Shown piece by piece: positions 39,595 to 49,980 of a DNA stretch of 64,000 nt. The first letter of the stretch is position 1, and each line of letters starts with the position of its first letter. The translations under genes were made by a program, and so were the position numbers. Source of the stretch: Fistulifera solaris (lineage: Eukaryota; Bacillariophyta; Bacillariophyceae; Naviculales; Stauroneidaceae); assembly GCA_030295235.1 (NCBI GenBank), contig AP026127.1, positions 994,501 to 1,058,500 of the forward strand, given 5' to 3'. The notes under the pieces are model-generated. The model saw only the letters and a program-made list of their open reading frames with translations. It made no database searches and was not told the DNA's origin.

Positions 39595-42450
39595 ATGACA
39601 GCCGGAGACCTTGAGAGCGGCGCAAAAGGCAAGATATTCGATCCAACGGACGCTGACACCGTCCTTGGTAGCCATGGCGTCGTGTACATCGAAACGGAAG
39701 ATACGGCGAATGTTGAGAGTCAGGTCGATGCCTGGATTGAAAACAATACAGTTGTTGTTTTTGGCAAGTCGTGGTGCCCGTTCTGCAAGGACGTCATTGA
39801 GTTTTTGTCGCAGCGTCTCAATGTTGTCACGCACGTCGTCAACATGGATTCGATGGACGGCGGTGCGAAGATTGCTACGTACGTTCAAGAGAAGACGCAG
39901 CACAAGACCGTCCCTGTCGTTTTTATTAATGGAAAATTCAGAGGTGGCTGTGAAGATGTCAAGTCGAAGCAAGAACAGCTCGAAAAGGAATTGCTGATGC
40001 ATCGCAACATGACGCATGAAGAAATCAAGAATTTGGATGCTGCCAAGTTGCCCCTCGAGTACCGATCGACGGCTCGTAATCCTCTCTTTTGGTTTCCCAA
40101 TACGGTCAACAATCGCGTTGTTCGACTCACGGGCTTTCAAGTCTTTGTTTGTGCGGTCCTTTCGGCAGTCTTTCACACGGAGCTGTGGGGTCGCTATCTC
40201 GCCGTCTTTTTGTTGGTGGATTTCGGTCTCCGTATGACCGTCGGAAGCTTTCTTTCACCGCTCGGAATGATTGCTACGGTCGTAGCGAGTCCGTTTGCTC
40301 CCACCTTCCGACCGGGTGCCCCCAAGCAGTTCGCTTCCTTCTGTGGTCTCTTCTTTTCGCTCTTGGCCACCATCTTTTACTTTGCGGAATTCGAGTATCA
40401 CGAAGTCGTCGGTGCTATTTGGATTGCCATGCTCGCGGGTGCGTCCGGTTTGGAAGCCTTCTGTGACTTTTGTCTCGGTTGTGTCTTTTTCGGACTTGGT
40501 ATTCAGTTCAGGCTCCTTCCCGACGACTGTTACCGCATTCATACGCAAACGATTCGGGAAACGCAAGAGTCGTATGACTACAAGATGACCAATCAAGATG
40601 TTCCTGCTCCGGTTGCGATCGATACCAATCCCTCTGATCCGACTGCGCTCAAGTACAAGGTCAAGACCGACGAGTGGACGAAGAACGACTTTGATCCGAT
40701 CAAGCACATGCAAGTCGGCTACTTCGCCATGCCTCTGTCGCTCTCGGGTCTCGCCGTGGCATTCAAGATGGCCTCGATGAAAGGAATGCAAGATTTGGTT
40801 GTACAAGAAGAATACTACTACGTTATCAGCTCGCTCGCCGCTGGTACTATTGCAGTTTTCGTTGGCTTGTACGGTCTGCGCTTGGCCATGTATCCACACA
40901 AGTGTTGGACGGAATGGGTGAGTCCTCTGCATTCCAACAGCTTTGGAGCTATCACGATCACATTGCTGCTCTTTGCTTTCTTGGTACATGATGACTTGGA
41001 TGCAGAAAATAATACAACCGGTCGCGTCTTGTTCTGGTGTGGTGCTATCGGACATACTTTCATCACAGTCGCCAAGACGGGAGAGTGGATTGGTCGACGC
41101 CTAGAGACCGAACACATTCATGCGCATTGGATGATTGTTCCAGTTGGTTTGGCTGTGGCTTCGTTGGTGGCTTCCACTATCGAACCGTTTGCGACGGAGG
41201 AAAATTCCAACTCGAAAGGGAACCTGATGCTGGCTCGGTTTTTCCAGTCGTTTGCCTCGCTCATGTGGATTGCTCTGTTCGCCGTCACCTTCTTCAAAAC
41301 GGTAATTGATCACAATAGCGACAACCGTGTTCGCCATGGCGTTTGGATCTGGTTGGCTGCCCCGTGTATGCTCGGCCTCTCGCAGTACAACATTTGCATT
41401 CAAGAGAATATCGTGAACTCGACATGCGAGGGTGACTTTGCGACGTATTACTTTATCGGCTTATTCTTTCTCATGGGACTTTGCTATGCTGGTCTCTCCG
41501 AGTACGCTTTCTTTGGTCAGGACACCTTTAACTTTGGCTACTGGATCGAGTGCTTTGCCTTGGATGCTTTGGCTGCTTGTGCTTGTTTGTTCTACGCACA
41601 AAATGGCTGGCGTATTAGTCAAAATTTGCAGTGGCTTGCTCTGTGTGCGGCTGCAATCTGTAACTTTTGTGCCCTCTGCCACACCATTGTTGGAATCATC
41701 AACCAGCGCGGTGTATTCACTCCAGAGGTGAAATGGGGACCTCTTTCGTTTATGAAATTGACACATGAAGCTTTTCGGGGAAATATCGAAACGCTGAAGG
41801 ACTATCTCAGGTCTTCCAACCTGGTAACAGAAGAAGGTCGCCACTGCGTCGATATGTTTGCTGTTCATTTCCAGCGATTCCGAATCTTGCATGAAGAACA
41901 CGCCAAGCACGAAGACGAGATTATTTTCAAAACTTTTAATGATTTCTTCCCCGAGCACGCCAAAAAGTGGAACGACGATCACAGCGAAGACCACGCCCAT
42001 TTGGATCGCTGGGTGAACCTAGCTAATAAGCTGCTCGACACCTCGCTCACACTTGCCGAACGTGAAAGTGCGCTTACTCAGTTGCAGCAGCAGATCACTC
42101 CATGGTTTGCTCACTTCGAAGGGCATTTGCGCGGCGAGGAAGATCATTTGAACCCAGTCGGACGCAAATATCTTCCCTTGGCTGTTATGAAAGAAATGTC
42201 GCGCAAGACATGGGAAATCACCCCGGCCGATCGCTGGGAGGTCATCATTCCTTTCATCGTGAACAATTTGCCCCGCCACGAGCAACGCGTTCGCTATTTG
42301 AAGGTTCTGACCTGGAGCTTGCAAGAGCGCGCGCAGCAAATTGGTGCCATTGTGTACCGTCACACTGATGCTGTGATGTGGGAACGTTTGACCCGTGAAG
42401 TCCCGGAGATTATCCCCCGGGGTGTAGCAGGATGGCGCCGTTATTACTAA
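39595..42450 (+). CDS. Glutaredoxin - DUF4395 - SLAC1/TehA-like channel - hemerythrin fusion
   Basis: Intact 951-aa protein; ATG 39595 is chosen because the upstream extension starts with TTG. Four modules: (1) glutaredoxin, residues about 50-135, with active site C61-P-F-C64, TVPVVFINGK (cis-Pro loop) and GGCED; (2) DUF4395, about 160-310, four membrane spans, starting FWFPNTVNNRVVRLTGFQV and ending LEAFCDFCLGC (C290, C293, C296); (3) a TDT/SLAC1-like transporter, about 368-705, roughly ten spans, with VGYFAMPLSLSGLA, YPHKCWTEWVSPL and AHWMIVPVGLAVA; (4) a hemerythrin-like HHE domain, about 716-870, with H724, H758, HEEH near 766-769, H772, H800, H840/H843 and H851. TDT proteins carry C4-dicarboxylates, sulphite, nitrate or chloride; HHE domains bind a di-iron centre that senses O2, NO or redox state. 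The membrane location and a redox-gated anion channel role are inferences. Confidence 0.9.
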   Translation: MTAGDLESGAKGKIFDPTDADTVLGSHGVVYIETEDTANVESQVDAWIENNTVVVFGKSWCPFCKDVIEFLSQRLNVVTHVVNMDSMDGGAKIATYVQEKTQHKTVPVVFINGKFRGGCEDVKSKQEQLEKELLMHRNMTHEEIKNLDAAKLPLEYRSTARNPLFWFPNTVNNRVVRLTGFQVFVCAVLSAVFHTELWGRYLAVFLLVDFGLRMTVGSFLSPLGMIATVVASPFAPTFRPGAPKQFASFCGLFFSLLATIFYFAEFEYHEVVGAIWIAMLAGASGLEAFCDFCLGCVFFGLGIQFRLLPDDCYRIHTQTIRETQESYDYKMTNQDVPAPVAIDTNPSDPTALKYKVKTDEWTKNDFDPIKHMQVGYFAMPLSLSGLAVAFKMASMKGMQDLVVQEEYYYVISSLAAGTIAVFVGLYGLRLAMYPHKCWTEWVSPLHSNSFGAITITLLLFAFLVHDDLDAENNTTGRVLFWCGAIGHTFITVAKTGEWIGRRLETEHIHAHWMIVPVGLAVASLVASTIEPFATEENSNSKGNLMLARFFQSFASLMWIALFAVTFFKTVIDHNSDNRVRHGVWIWLAAPCMLGLSQYNICIQENIVNSTCEGDFATYYFIGLFFLMGLCYAGLSEYAFFGQDTFNFGYWIECFALDALAACACLFYAQNGWRISQNLQWLALCAAAICNFCALCHTIVGIINQRGVFTPEVKWGPLSFMKLTHEAFRGNIETLKDYLRSSNLVTEEGRHCVDMFAVHFQRFRILHEEHAKHEDEIIFKTFNDFFPEHAKKWNDDHSEDHAHLDRWVNLANKLLDTSLTLAERESALTQLQQQITPWFAHFEGHLRGEEDHLNPVGRKYLPLAVMKEMSRKTWEITPADRWEVIIPFIVNNLPRHEQRVRYLKVLTWSLQERAQQIGAIVYRHTDAVMWERLTREVPEIIPRGVAGWRRYY

Positions 42451-43085
42451 GGCGACATACTTCTAAGTTTTCTTACATAATTGCACATTCAATCTTCCAG
42501 CTGGCGACATCGTACATCATAATTAAATTCTTGTTTGTTTGCTCGCCGACAGCCTTGATTATTTCAAAACGGAAAAACTCGTGTTTGATAGCGACGCCAC
42601 TTAACCACCGCTCATCAACAAGGCCGCATCGACCGCACTCTATGTTTCGTCCATCATCGCCTTGCCCAACATCCATTCTCCATTCGCCAATCCGCCCATC
42701 GTGCCTCGCTTCGTTCCTTCTCCTTCTCCTTCTCCTTCGTCCCTCTCCATTCTCCACCGTTCCAGATTTCTGATTTCTGATGTAAAAAAGTCACTGGGTT
42801 GGATCTGGCACTGAGTTTGTTAAGACCTGCTGGATCGAGACATTTCCAGTGCCTACTAAATGTATGGGAAAAGACACGTAGCGTCTAAAATCCCGGCACG
42901 TCTGCGGAGTAATAATTTTATTGCTCTAGTAAGAATTACTCCGTTAGCCAAGGAAGCCACAACCCAAACGCCGCAGCGGTGAGGCTGGTTAGCATCTCCC
43001 CTCTCATTATTTATTTCCAAAGCTTCGTCCTGAAACAGCGTCGTATGTTCACATCATATTTGCCGGAATAACTTCGTTGCAAGCC
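42451..43085. other. Intergenic spacer
   Basis: About 635 bp. A CTTCTCCTTCTCCTTCTCC pyrimidine run lies near 42715-42735. The 113-codon ORF at 42432 overlaps the end of the fusion gene and is not supported. Confidence 0.5.
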
Positions 43086-43766
43086 ATGAAACCTCGAACA
43101 TCAAGTGACTTCAATAATCTTGCTATTGTGCTTTTGCAGAGCAACTGCTTTCGCCCTGCCTTAACAGCTTTCCAAGATGGAGTATTGTTGCAGCAAACGA
43201 AATGTTTGCCTTCGCAACGACGTTATTCTGCGGAAGCCGTGCCTCCACCGATGGCGCGGGCAGTATCCTCTGAAGCCATTGACCTGAATGATATTTGTAG
43301 AATGCCTTGTGCACGATCGTTGCTTGAATTTCTGAAAGTCAAGACGTCCCGGAAAATATTACTTCTTGTTCGACTACCAAAGAAGTCACCATTTGCTAAA
43401 GCAGTCCTATATTACAATCAGGCAATGGCACATCTTGCCGCATCGTGGGCGAATAACAAGGATGATGTTGAACAGTGCAACGCCGAAGCAAAACATTTCC
43501 TTGAACTTTCATCCGTTACTTTACAAAAATGGCACGCAAATCTCACTAAGGTGAATGGTGGGCATTCGAGTCTGATGAGGGCAACTTTGATGCTACTTAT
43601 GTTAGTGACATACACACTTTACCGATCGACGGGCGTCCCGTCACTCAATCGCCGAATTCATGCCATACAAGCTCTTATATCCTCCAACGATTCACAGACC
43701 AGCACTCTGGGTGCTGGAGTAGCGCCGCTCAGTGCCAGTCAATCAAACACAGCCGTAACCGTCTAA
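43086..43766 (+). CDS. TPR-like diatom family, member 1
   Basis: 226 aa from ATG 43086 (MKPRTSSDFNNLAIVLLQSN). Family blocks: DFNNLAIVLLQ then ALTAFQDGV near the start (a TPR-like helix pair), a Ser/Ala-rich linker (RYSAEAVPPP), LLLVRLPKKSPFAKAVLYYN followed by QAMAHLAASW (second TPR-like pair), a helical ELSSVTLQKWHANL, and a hydrophobic LMLLMLVTYTLYR helix. The paralogues at 44388 (same strand, next gene) and 52745 (minus) share the same order. The protein is probably helical and may bind other proteins; I do not know its function. No targeting signal is seen. Confidence 0.8.
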   Translation: MKPRTSSDFNNLAIVLLQSNCFRPALTAFQDGVLLQQTKCLPSQRRYSAEAVPPPMARAVSSEAIDLNDICRMPCARSLLEFLKVKTSRKILLLVRLPKKSPFAKAVLYYNQAMAHLAASWANNKDDVEQCNAEAKHFLELSSVTLQKWHANLTKVNGGHSSLMRATLMLLMLVTYTLYRSTGVPSLNRRIHAIQALISSNDSQTSTLGAGVAPLSASQSNTAVTV

Positions 43767-44387
43767 TTGCTCACTGGTTTCAATGGAGCCATCACAGACG
43801 AACAAAAACTCGACAATTAAATAAATATTCATACAGTTTACTGCATAAAGACTTGAATTAATTCTACATGAGGTCTTTGTCATGCGTAGCGACTCTTTTT
43901 CCTTTCATTTTTCTATCGAAGGGTAACATTTCATCACTTTTCCAGCTTTCGCGAGCGCGGAAACGGAAAAAGTGAAGCGGGGTGGGTCACAACTGACGTC
44001 AGTAAGAAGTCTCGGGAGAGCAAATTCTCACTGGATTACGAGATAATACTTTTTAGTCTATAGTGGAACGTTCGTGGTACTGAAGAGTTTTCTCGTCCTA
44101 TGTTCTCTACCTATTTCTCCGCCCCCTCCGCCGACTACGACAAAAAGACCGCGCTTTGACGCTTGGCCATTGGCTATCATAGTATATGCGATGAAAGCCA
44201 TTCGAAAAGGAAGAAACTATAAAACAAAAATACTCCCACTTAATAACAATAAACATACTACGCCTTGCTTGTCAGAGCAATAGGAAAGACGGCTTCTATT
44301 TCAGAGTCGTGTTGATTTTCGACAAGAACGTACACGGCCAACGACATCTCGGACCTTGTTCGCTTGTATATTCTGACACAAAGAACC
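43767..44387. other. Spacer between two TPR-like paralogues
   Basis: About 620 bp, no gene. It contains a perfect CRE palindrome at 43994-44001 (annotated separately). Confidence 0.5.
43994..44001. promoter_or_regulatory. CRE-type palindrome TGACGTCA
   Basis: Perfect bZIP/CREB site, 387 bp upstream of the ATG at 44388. TGACGT half-sites act as CO2/cAMP-responsive elements in the P. tricornutum PtCA1 promoter. Function here is inferred. Confidence 0.4.
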
Positions 44388-45098
44388 ATGAAATCGCGAA
44401 GCGATATGAACAACCGAGGAATCGTGTTGTTACAAAGCAATTGCATTGTCGGCGCCTGTCAAGCTTTCGAGGAAGCGGCTAGGAAAACGACAGACGTTCC
44501 TCGCTCTCGAAGGACAACAACCGAGGCATTACCACACCGTTCTGTGAATTCTTCGTCTCATGTTATAGATTTCGATACCTTGGAAAATTGTGCCGACGCG
44601 AAAGCTTTGTTACTGCTGATGCACCAGGCTTCGATTGTTTTAATTCGATTGCCTCGCGAATGTCCGTTTACGGCTGCTGTCGTTCCGTATAACGCAGCCA
44701 TGTCACAATTATCTTTGGCTGCAACTTGTGTTTTGAATACGATCAAGGCGGAAGAATGCCGGGAAGAAGCGAAACGATGGCTTGATCAGTCGCAACAAAA
44801 ACTACAAAAGTGGTGTACTATATTGGCCCGTAAATGCTCCATTCCGCAATCTACTCGTGAGAAGAATATGGAATTATCTGCATTGCTGCGCACAGCCGTT
44901 CTCTTGCAATTGTGGGTTACTGTCACACTCTGTCGTCTGTGCCCGAGTAAGGAGCGACACGAAGAAATTCAACAAATACAACTATTTTTACTGAATCATG
45001 ATCAGAGGCAGCGACTTCAACAAGGCGTGCGGATAGAAGCTTCTCCCATTTCGCCTTCGTCTACAAAGGCGCAAGCGCCCAGCAAAACTACGGCGTGA
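44388..45098 (+). CDS. TPR-like diatom family, member 2
   Basis: 236 aa from ATG 44388; the frame opens upstream only with a TTG. It starts MKSRSDMNNRGIVLLQSNC, then ACQAFEEAARKTTDVPRSR, TTEALPHRS, VLIRLPRECPFTAAVVPYN and AAMSQLSLAATC, SQQKLQKWC, and a LLQLWVTVTLC helix, matching member 1 block by block. The C-terminus (EASPISPSSTKAQAPS) is disordered. It lies downstream of member 1 on the same strand, consistent with tandem duplication. The function is unknown. Confidence 0.8.
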   Translation: MKSRSDMNNRGIVLLQSNCIVGACQAFEEAARKTTDVPRSRRTTTEALPHRSVNSSSHVIDFDTLENCADAKALLLLMHQASIVLIRLPRECPFTAAVVPYNAAMSQLSLAATCVLNTIKAEECREEAKRWLDQSQQKLQKWCTILARKCSIPQSTREKNMELSALLRTAVLLQLWVTVTLCRLCPSKERHEEIQQIQLFLLNHDQRQRLQQGVRIEASPISPSSTKAQAPSKTTA

Positions 45099-45237
45099 CA
45101 CAAGTAACACGGCTACAAGAACTTAGATAATGTAATATTAGTTGTTTCAAAAGTCAGTTACACTACTCTCAGAGAGTCATTGCATCGTTTGCAAACCGCT
45201 AAATCAACCAGACTATGTTTACTCCATAATGGACGAC

Positions 45238-47141
45238 TCATGCCGACGGCGTCAAAGAAGACGTACTCGTCGCATTTTGATTCTCTACAGATGTCTTTAC
45301 GTAGATTTGCTCAAATAGCTTCTCATCTTCTGCATCATTGAATACAACCGAAGGTTGCGCCTCTTCTATTTGTTCATTCAACAGGGCTTGATTTCGATCC
45401 AATTGCTCCAAGACACTGTCGACCGTTTCTACTTTGATCTCTGTTGGGGTTTGCGTTTCGTGGAACGAGCCTTGCTTGGCGGTTTCGGGGATCTCGCCCA
45501 AAACACGCTTGCCAAGCAGTTTCGCCACACGGCCTACCGTATTTTTCAAGGCAAAAGTCACCACACGATCTACACCCAATACAAGCTTACGTCGCAAACT
45601 CTTTTTCTTCTTCTCTTCTTTGGCTTGCGAATGCTTGACGCGTTTCAGTTCTTCACGTCGAACCATGCCCTTGGTGACCGCTCCCACAACGTTGAGTGTC
45701 GGACAGGGGCTAGTGACTGCCTTCAACTCGGGCCATTCCGCACCAGTGATTTTAGTCGCATAGTGAAAAAGTAAGGTGGCTCGATCTACGTCCAAAACTT
45801 TAGCACTTTGATCGTTTTCAAAAATGGAGTCCCAACCGCCACCGGCGCCTCCTCCACCGCTAATTTGCCCATTTTGCTCGAGCGCCCGCTTTCCACGACC
45901 TTCACGGGGACCACCATTCCAGCCCCAGTAAACACCTGATTTCGCGCAGCGCGGATCATGCGCTGTTTGAAACAGTCGTTGACCGGCTTCGTGTTCTCCC
46001 ACGAATCCGCCTACAAAAGTGAGAGAAATCAAAGCGTGAGCGCTGCATGCACGTTGAGCAAAAATGAAGAACGATTCACACGTACCAGTGATAAATTTCA
46101 TAAAGACCGGAAAGTATTGTCGAAACCAAGCTCGTTTTTCGCGAAACAAGGGCGATTCGGCAATGCATCCCGGATACATGCTACTGAACGAAATACCCGT
46201 TAGTTTGTGATACTTGGTGTGCAAGTAGTTGGCCATCATCATCAAGCACAATTTCGAGTCTTTGTACGCCTTGGCTCCGATAAAATCGTACCCATCAATC
46301 ATGCTAATTGGATTGGTGAAACCTTGGGCAAATCCTTCCAATTCGTGCAGATCCGCAATGGGATACACGCCACCACCGCCAACGGTATTGTCATTTCCGG
46401 TGACACTCCCCACCATGATGACTCTGGCATTGGGTGCATCCCGCAAAGCAGGCAACAGTCGGGAAATCATAAGAAAGTGACTCAAAAGTTGATTTGCATG
46501 GTCTGTTCGTGATTGTCGACCGACCACTTGGGGTAAGGAAGACTCGGTTGGTAGACACCGGCGTTGCACAAGAGTCGATCAATGGGCTTTCCTAAACGAA
46601 ATTCATCCAGTTGATCACAAAACTTGCGAACACTGTCAAACGAGTTCATTTCGCAGTACATGGGAGTAAAGTTGTCGGTGTCAAAACCATCAACTTCCAT
46701 GACGGCTTCCATCTTGTCCATGCTATGAGTGTATTAAGAATGACAGAGTGAGTACAAAGTAGTTTCACCGGGATCGCAGGCGCAAGAACGATGCACAGGT
46801 AGACATATCCTCACTAACTTACTCTCGCACGGCTCCGACGACGTGATATTCTCCCGATAGCAACAAGGCTTGTGCTGCTTTGCGACCCAAACCCGACGAG
46901 GCACCGGTCAAGACGACCAATTCTGATGCGATTCAAAAGAGCAAGAGATAAGAGAGTGTGCACAAGCGTATTCAAAAAGGTTTGCACTATTCGTGTAAAA
47001 CTTACTCTTATCACCGAACCGCTCTTCGGCGGCTTTTGCGTTCGGATCGTACGTTGGCAACTTCCAACCTTGCATGAACTGAAAGGCGTTCGTTGTGCCG
47101 AGGATAGTGATCCATAACGACAGACCGGAAAGAGCACGCAT
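45238..47141 (-). CDS. POR: Light-dependent NADPH-protochlorophyllide oxidoreductase (POR), one apparent indel
   Basis: Four exons: 47141-47006, 46922-46823, 46722-46086 and 46010-45238, with GT-AG introns of 83, 100 and 75 nt. It reduces protochlorophyllide to chlorophyllide in the plastid, using light and NADPH. Seen: a signal peptide with an Ala-Phe site (TTNA-FQF), the Rossmann motif TGASSGLGRKAA across intron 1, LLCNAGVYQPSL, VGSVTGN, the catalytic YKDSK, and GGFVGEHEAGQRLFQ across intron 3. A Gly-rich insert (SGGGGAGGG) and a ~150-residue basic, then acidic, C-terminal extension are unusual for POR. One T is missing from the run at 46484-46487 (in QINFLSHF); with it the CDS is exactly 549 codons. 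Confidence 0.9.
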
Positions 47142-47662
47142 CGTTCACTACTTATATTACAAGATATAGACGTCAATAGGTGAAAGATCGTGAAAAGATA
47201 TCGTGTTGTTCTCTTTCGATGATGCTGTCCTGTTTGTGATGGCCGCTTGGAAACGTACGTTTTCCATTTGCCCCTTTTTGAATGGTTGAAGTTTTTCACG
47301 AAGATACCAAAACGAACCCGGTTATAGTACAGACTAGATGATAGTCGAGCTTGTGTGTCTGTTCTACGCACATTCGACGGAATGCTTCTGTCACACCGAA
47401 TCCAAGATACTTAGGGGTGTTTCTGAGAAATCGAAAGTAAAGAACGGAAAAACCGGCTGGTTGGATGGACGGTCGAAGAAAAGATCGCGCGCGAAAGAGG
47501 ATGCTATGATGGACTGGTTGAAGAAGGCAGACAACGGCGCCATCTACATCCATCCTTTTACCTTTCGTGGTCAGTTACTTGGTGTTTACTCCATCTCTTG
47601 TCCAGATTCGTCTAAAGAAGCCGCTCGCACGTCGAAATCCGCCTTCACTATTCATCAGCAAA
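47142..47662. promoter_or_regulatory. Shared divergent promoter region, POR / ferredoxin-like gene
   Basis: 520 bp between head-to-head starts of two plastid-protein genes, so possibly a bidirectional promoter. No specific element assigned. Small ORFs here are unsupported. Confidence 0.45.
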
Positions 47663-48390
47663 ATGCGTTCGCTTTCGGCATCTGAAATGCTGTGGCTTTT
47701 CTGCGTCCTCCATCCAGTCTCAAGTTTCGCTTCGCACCAATTATCCGTACCCTTCACTTCGTCGTCGACGACTCGTCTCTTGCTACCAAAGAAGCTCGAC
47801 CGGGCTATCAGCCGAAATGGAAGAAGAAGGCGACACTCGCCGAACAAATGGGCGGCACGCCCTCGGATCTCTCACAAATTGGACTCAAAGGGGACATTCC
47901 GGTCGTCTTTCAACAAGGCAACGTCACGAAAACAACCGTTGCATTTGCCGGACAGCCCCTACGGGATGTTGCTACACAAGCGGGTCAATTCATTCGGTAC
48001 GGATGTGGAAAGGGTGAATGCGGTACGTGTGAGTGCATGGTCGATGGGCAGTGGATTCGTCCGTGTGTCGTCACCGTCCCTCCACGGGCCAGCCAAGATG
48101 CTCCACCCTACACGGTGCGTCTCAAGGAACAAACCACAAAAACCGTCAGTTCCGGAAAGTTCTATACCGCCCGCAGCTTCGTATTGGGATTTTGGAACAA
48201 TCTCTTGGGCATGGTGGGTTTCGTCAAGGCGCGTCGAGACGCAAAACGGAGCTGGGAGGAACGATTGGAATATGAAGAGCTGATTCGTGTGAAAACATTG
48301 GAAAAACGACAGGCTCGGTTGGAGCGAGAACTTGCGGCCAAGTTGAAGGAAGAACAGGCGAGTGGAAGCTCTTCGAATTTGTTGCCCTAA
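47663..48390 (+). CDS. Plastid 2Fe-2S ferredoxin-like protein, one apparent indel
   Basis: About 242 aa. ATG 47663 begins a signal peptide (MLWLFCVLHPVSS) with cleavage before Phe (S-FASHQ), a diatom plastid signal. The central domain (about residues 75-150) is ferredoxin-type: FAGQPLRDVATQAGQFIRYG, then CGKGECGTCECMV and RPC, i.e. C-x4-C-x2-C ... C for a 2Fe-2S cluster. A long charged coiled-coil-like tail follows (KTLEKRQARLERELAAKLKE). One base is missing in the A-run 47789-47791, where LLPK passes to ARPGYQPKWK; with it the span is exactly 243 codons. Electron-transfer partner unknown. It is divergent from POR. Confidence 0.78.
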
Positions 48391-48451
48391 AAGCAAGTGT
48401 CAGCAAATCCAACTCAAATGTAATTCACTAAAAACGATTTCAAATCTATTT

Positions 48452-49980
48452 TTACACATTATGGTGATAAATCATGTTTTCCGTGCTGAATGGAGGCACA
48501 ACCTTGGTCACATGCGCTCCTTCACTAGCCGCCTTCGTTACCAATATCGTGCCTTTGATACCGAACTCTTCGGCCGTTTTCATCATGGCACGAGCGACAG
48601 ACGAATCACTGCGCTCTTTTTCTCGCTGTGCAAAAATATCTCCCGAAGCACCCGACGTAATGGCCATCACGGTAGGACCAGCGCCGCTCAAATAGGCACA
48701 ATGAGCTCCAGCGGCTTCGGCGGCTTCAATCATGGGATATAAGTATTTGTATAGCTTGCCACCTCGTTGCGGCTGATGCAATTTGTCCTGAACGCCCCAT
48801 TTCAGGTTATCCAAGTTGTTGGTACTCAACGCCAAGACCAAAAATGCCGTGCGACTAATGTTGAAGGCCGCATCGCTACGAGTAATGCCGCCCTGCAAGA
48901 CCGCACGCGCGTCACTCGTTTTGCCAATAAAGTCGGGGATGAACATGACCAACTGCAAACCGGGAGGTGCCGGAACGCGTTCTGTGGCCCATCGCGTGCC
49001 GTTATGAATGCCTACCTGGATTCCACCGTAAATCGCAGGTGCGACATTGTCGGGATGGCCCTGTGCAAAAGACGAGAAAGTAGAAGTCGAACGTTTGTGA
49101 GTGCGGGTTGCCCCAAAGTGTCTATCTTCTCCGCAGCACTTCATATCTATACTTACTTCAATACCTGCAGCAATTTGCAACAACGCTTCGGATCCCCAGC
49201 AAGGCAGCCGGTGTCCCGCCAAAATCAATCCGGCAATAATTCCCGCCACAATAGCCGCACTACTCGAACCCAGTCCGCGTGCAAAGGGAATACGACTGAC
49301 AACATGGTAAGATAAGACGGGCATTGGTTTTCGGGCGGCTTCAAATGCTGCTTTGCAGCCCAAAACCAAGTAATTTGATTCGTCCTTGGGCATTTCATTC
49401 GCTCCATCACCCTCTCCGGTAATCTGAAATTTGTCCGAACGACTCACGGTAACCTCCGACCACAAATCTACCGCCATGCCGATAGTATCGTCTGTAAAAA
49501 TAGAATAAGAAAATGAGAAGGAGGCGAAAGCAACGAGCGAAGGGTCATCCCAGCAGAACAAGGATTTGCGAATCTCGATGCGAACCAGTCAACAACCCAG
49601 CGCACACATCAATGAAGCAACTTACATCCCGGTCCCATGTTAGCAGAAGTCGCGGGAACTCGTACTGTAACGCTATCACGGGCCATGGCGTTTTCTTCTT
49701 CGACAACTTGTCGTGCGGCAATTTGACGTCGCATCCGTTCTTCGTGATTGTGCGGGAAAATGAAGGAATTTCGCGATGCGACGGGAGCCTCCTCGTTGTA
49801 AATCACCGTCGGGTGTTCCGTCCGATCCATGGAGACTCGTGGCTGGTATTCTGGCTGAGAGGCCTTCGATCGGGCAGCGTACAGCTGCGATGCGACGACA
49901 CCGGCAACGGCACCCGCGACGGCAGCACTTGCCGCAATGAGAGCGGATTGATTACTACTGTTACTGTTCGGAGGCGACAT
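48452..49980 (-). CDS. thrB: Homoserine kinase with N-terminal membrane-like extension
   Basis: Three exons: 49980-49626, 49491-49157 and 49060-48452, with GT-AG introns of 134 and 96 nt; 432 aa, no indels. GHMP kinase that phosphorylates homoserine in threonine synthesis (plastidial in plants). Seen: VRVPATSANMGPG (joining DTIGMA across intron 1), the GHMP ATP loop IPFARGLGSSSAAIVAG, GHPDNVAPAIYGG after intron 2, and AYLSGAGPTVMAI. The first ~100 residues are extra: a hydrophobic Ala/Val run (ALIAASAAVAGAVAGVVA, about residues 13-30) and a polar linker. This is unlike the usual plastid presequence of this organism and might be a membrane anchor. The start is chosen as the first ATG giving a typical length. 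Confidence 0.9.

Noticed and set aside
42432-42773. 113-codon plus ORF after the fusion gene
   Set aside because: Overlaps the end of a strong gene and is dominated by a CTTCTC repeat.
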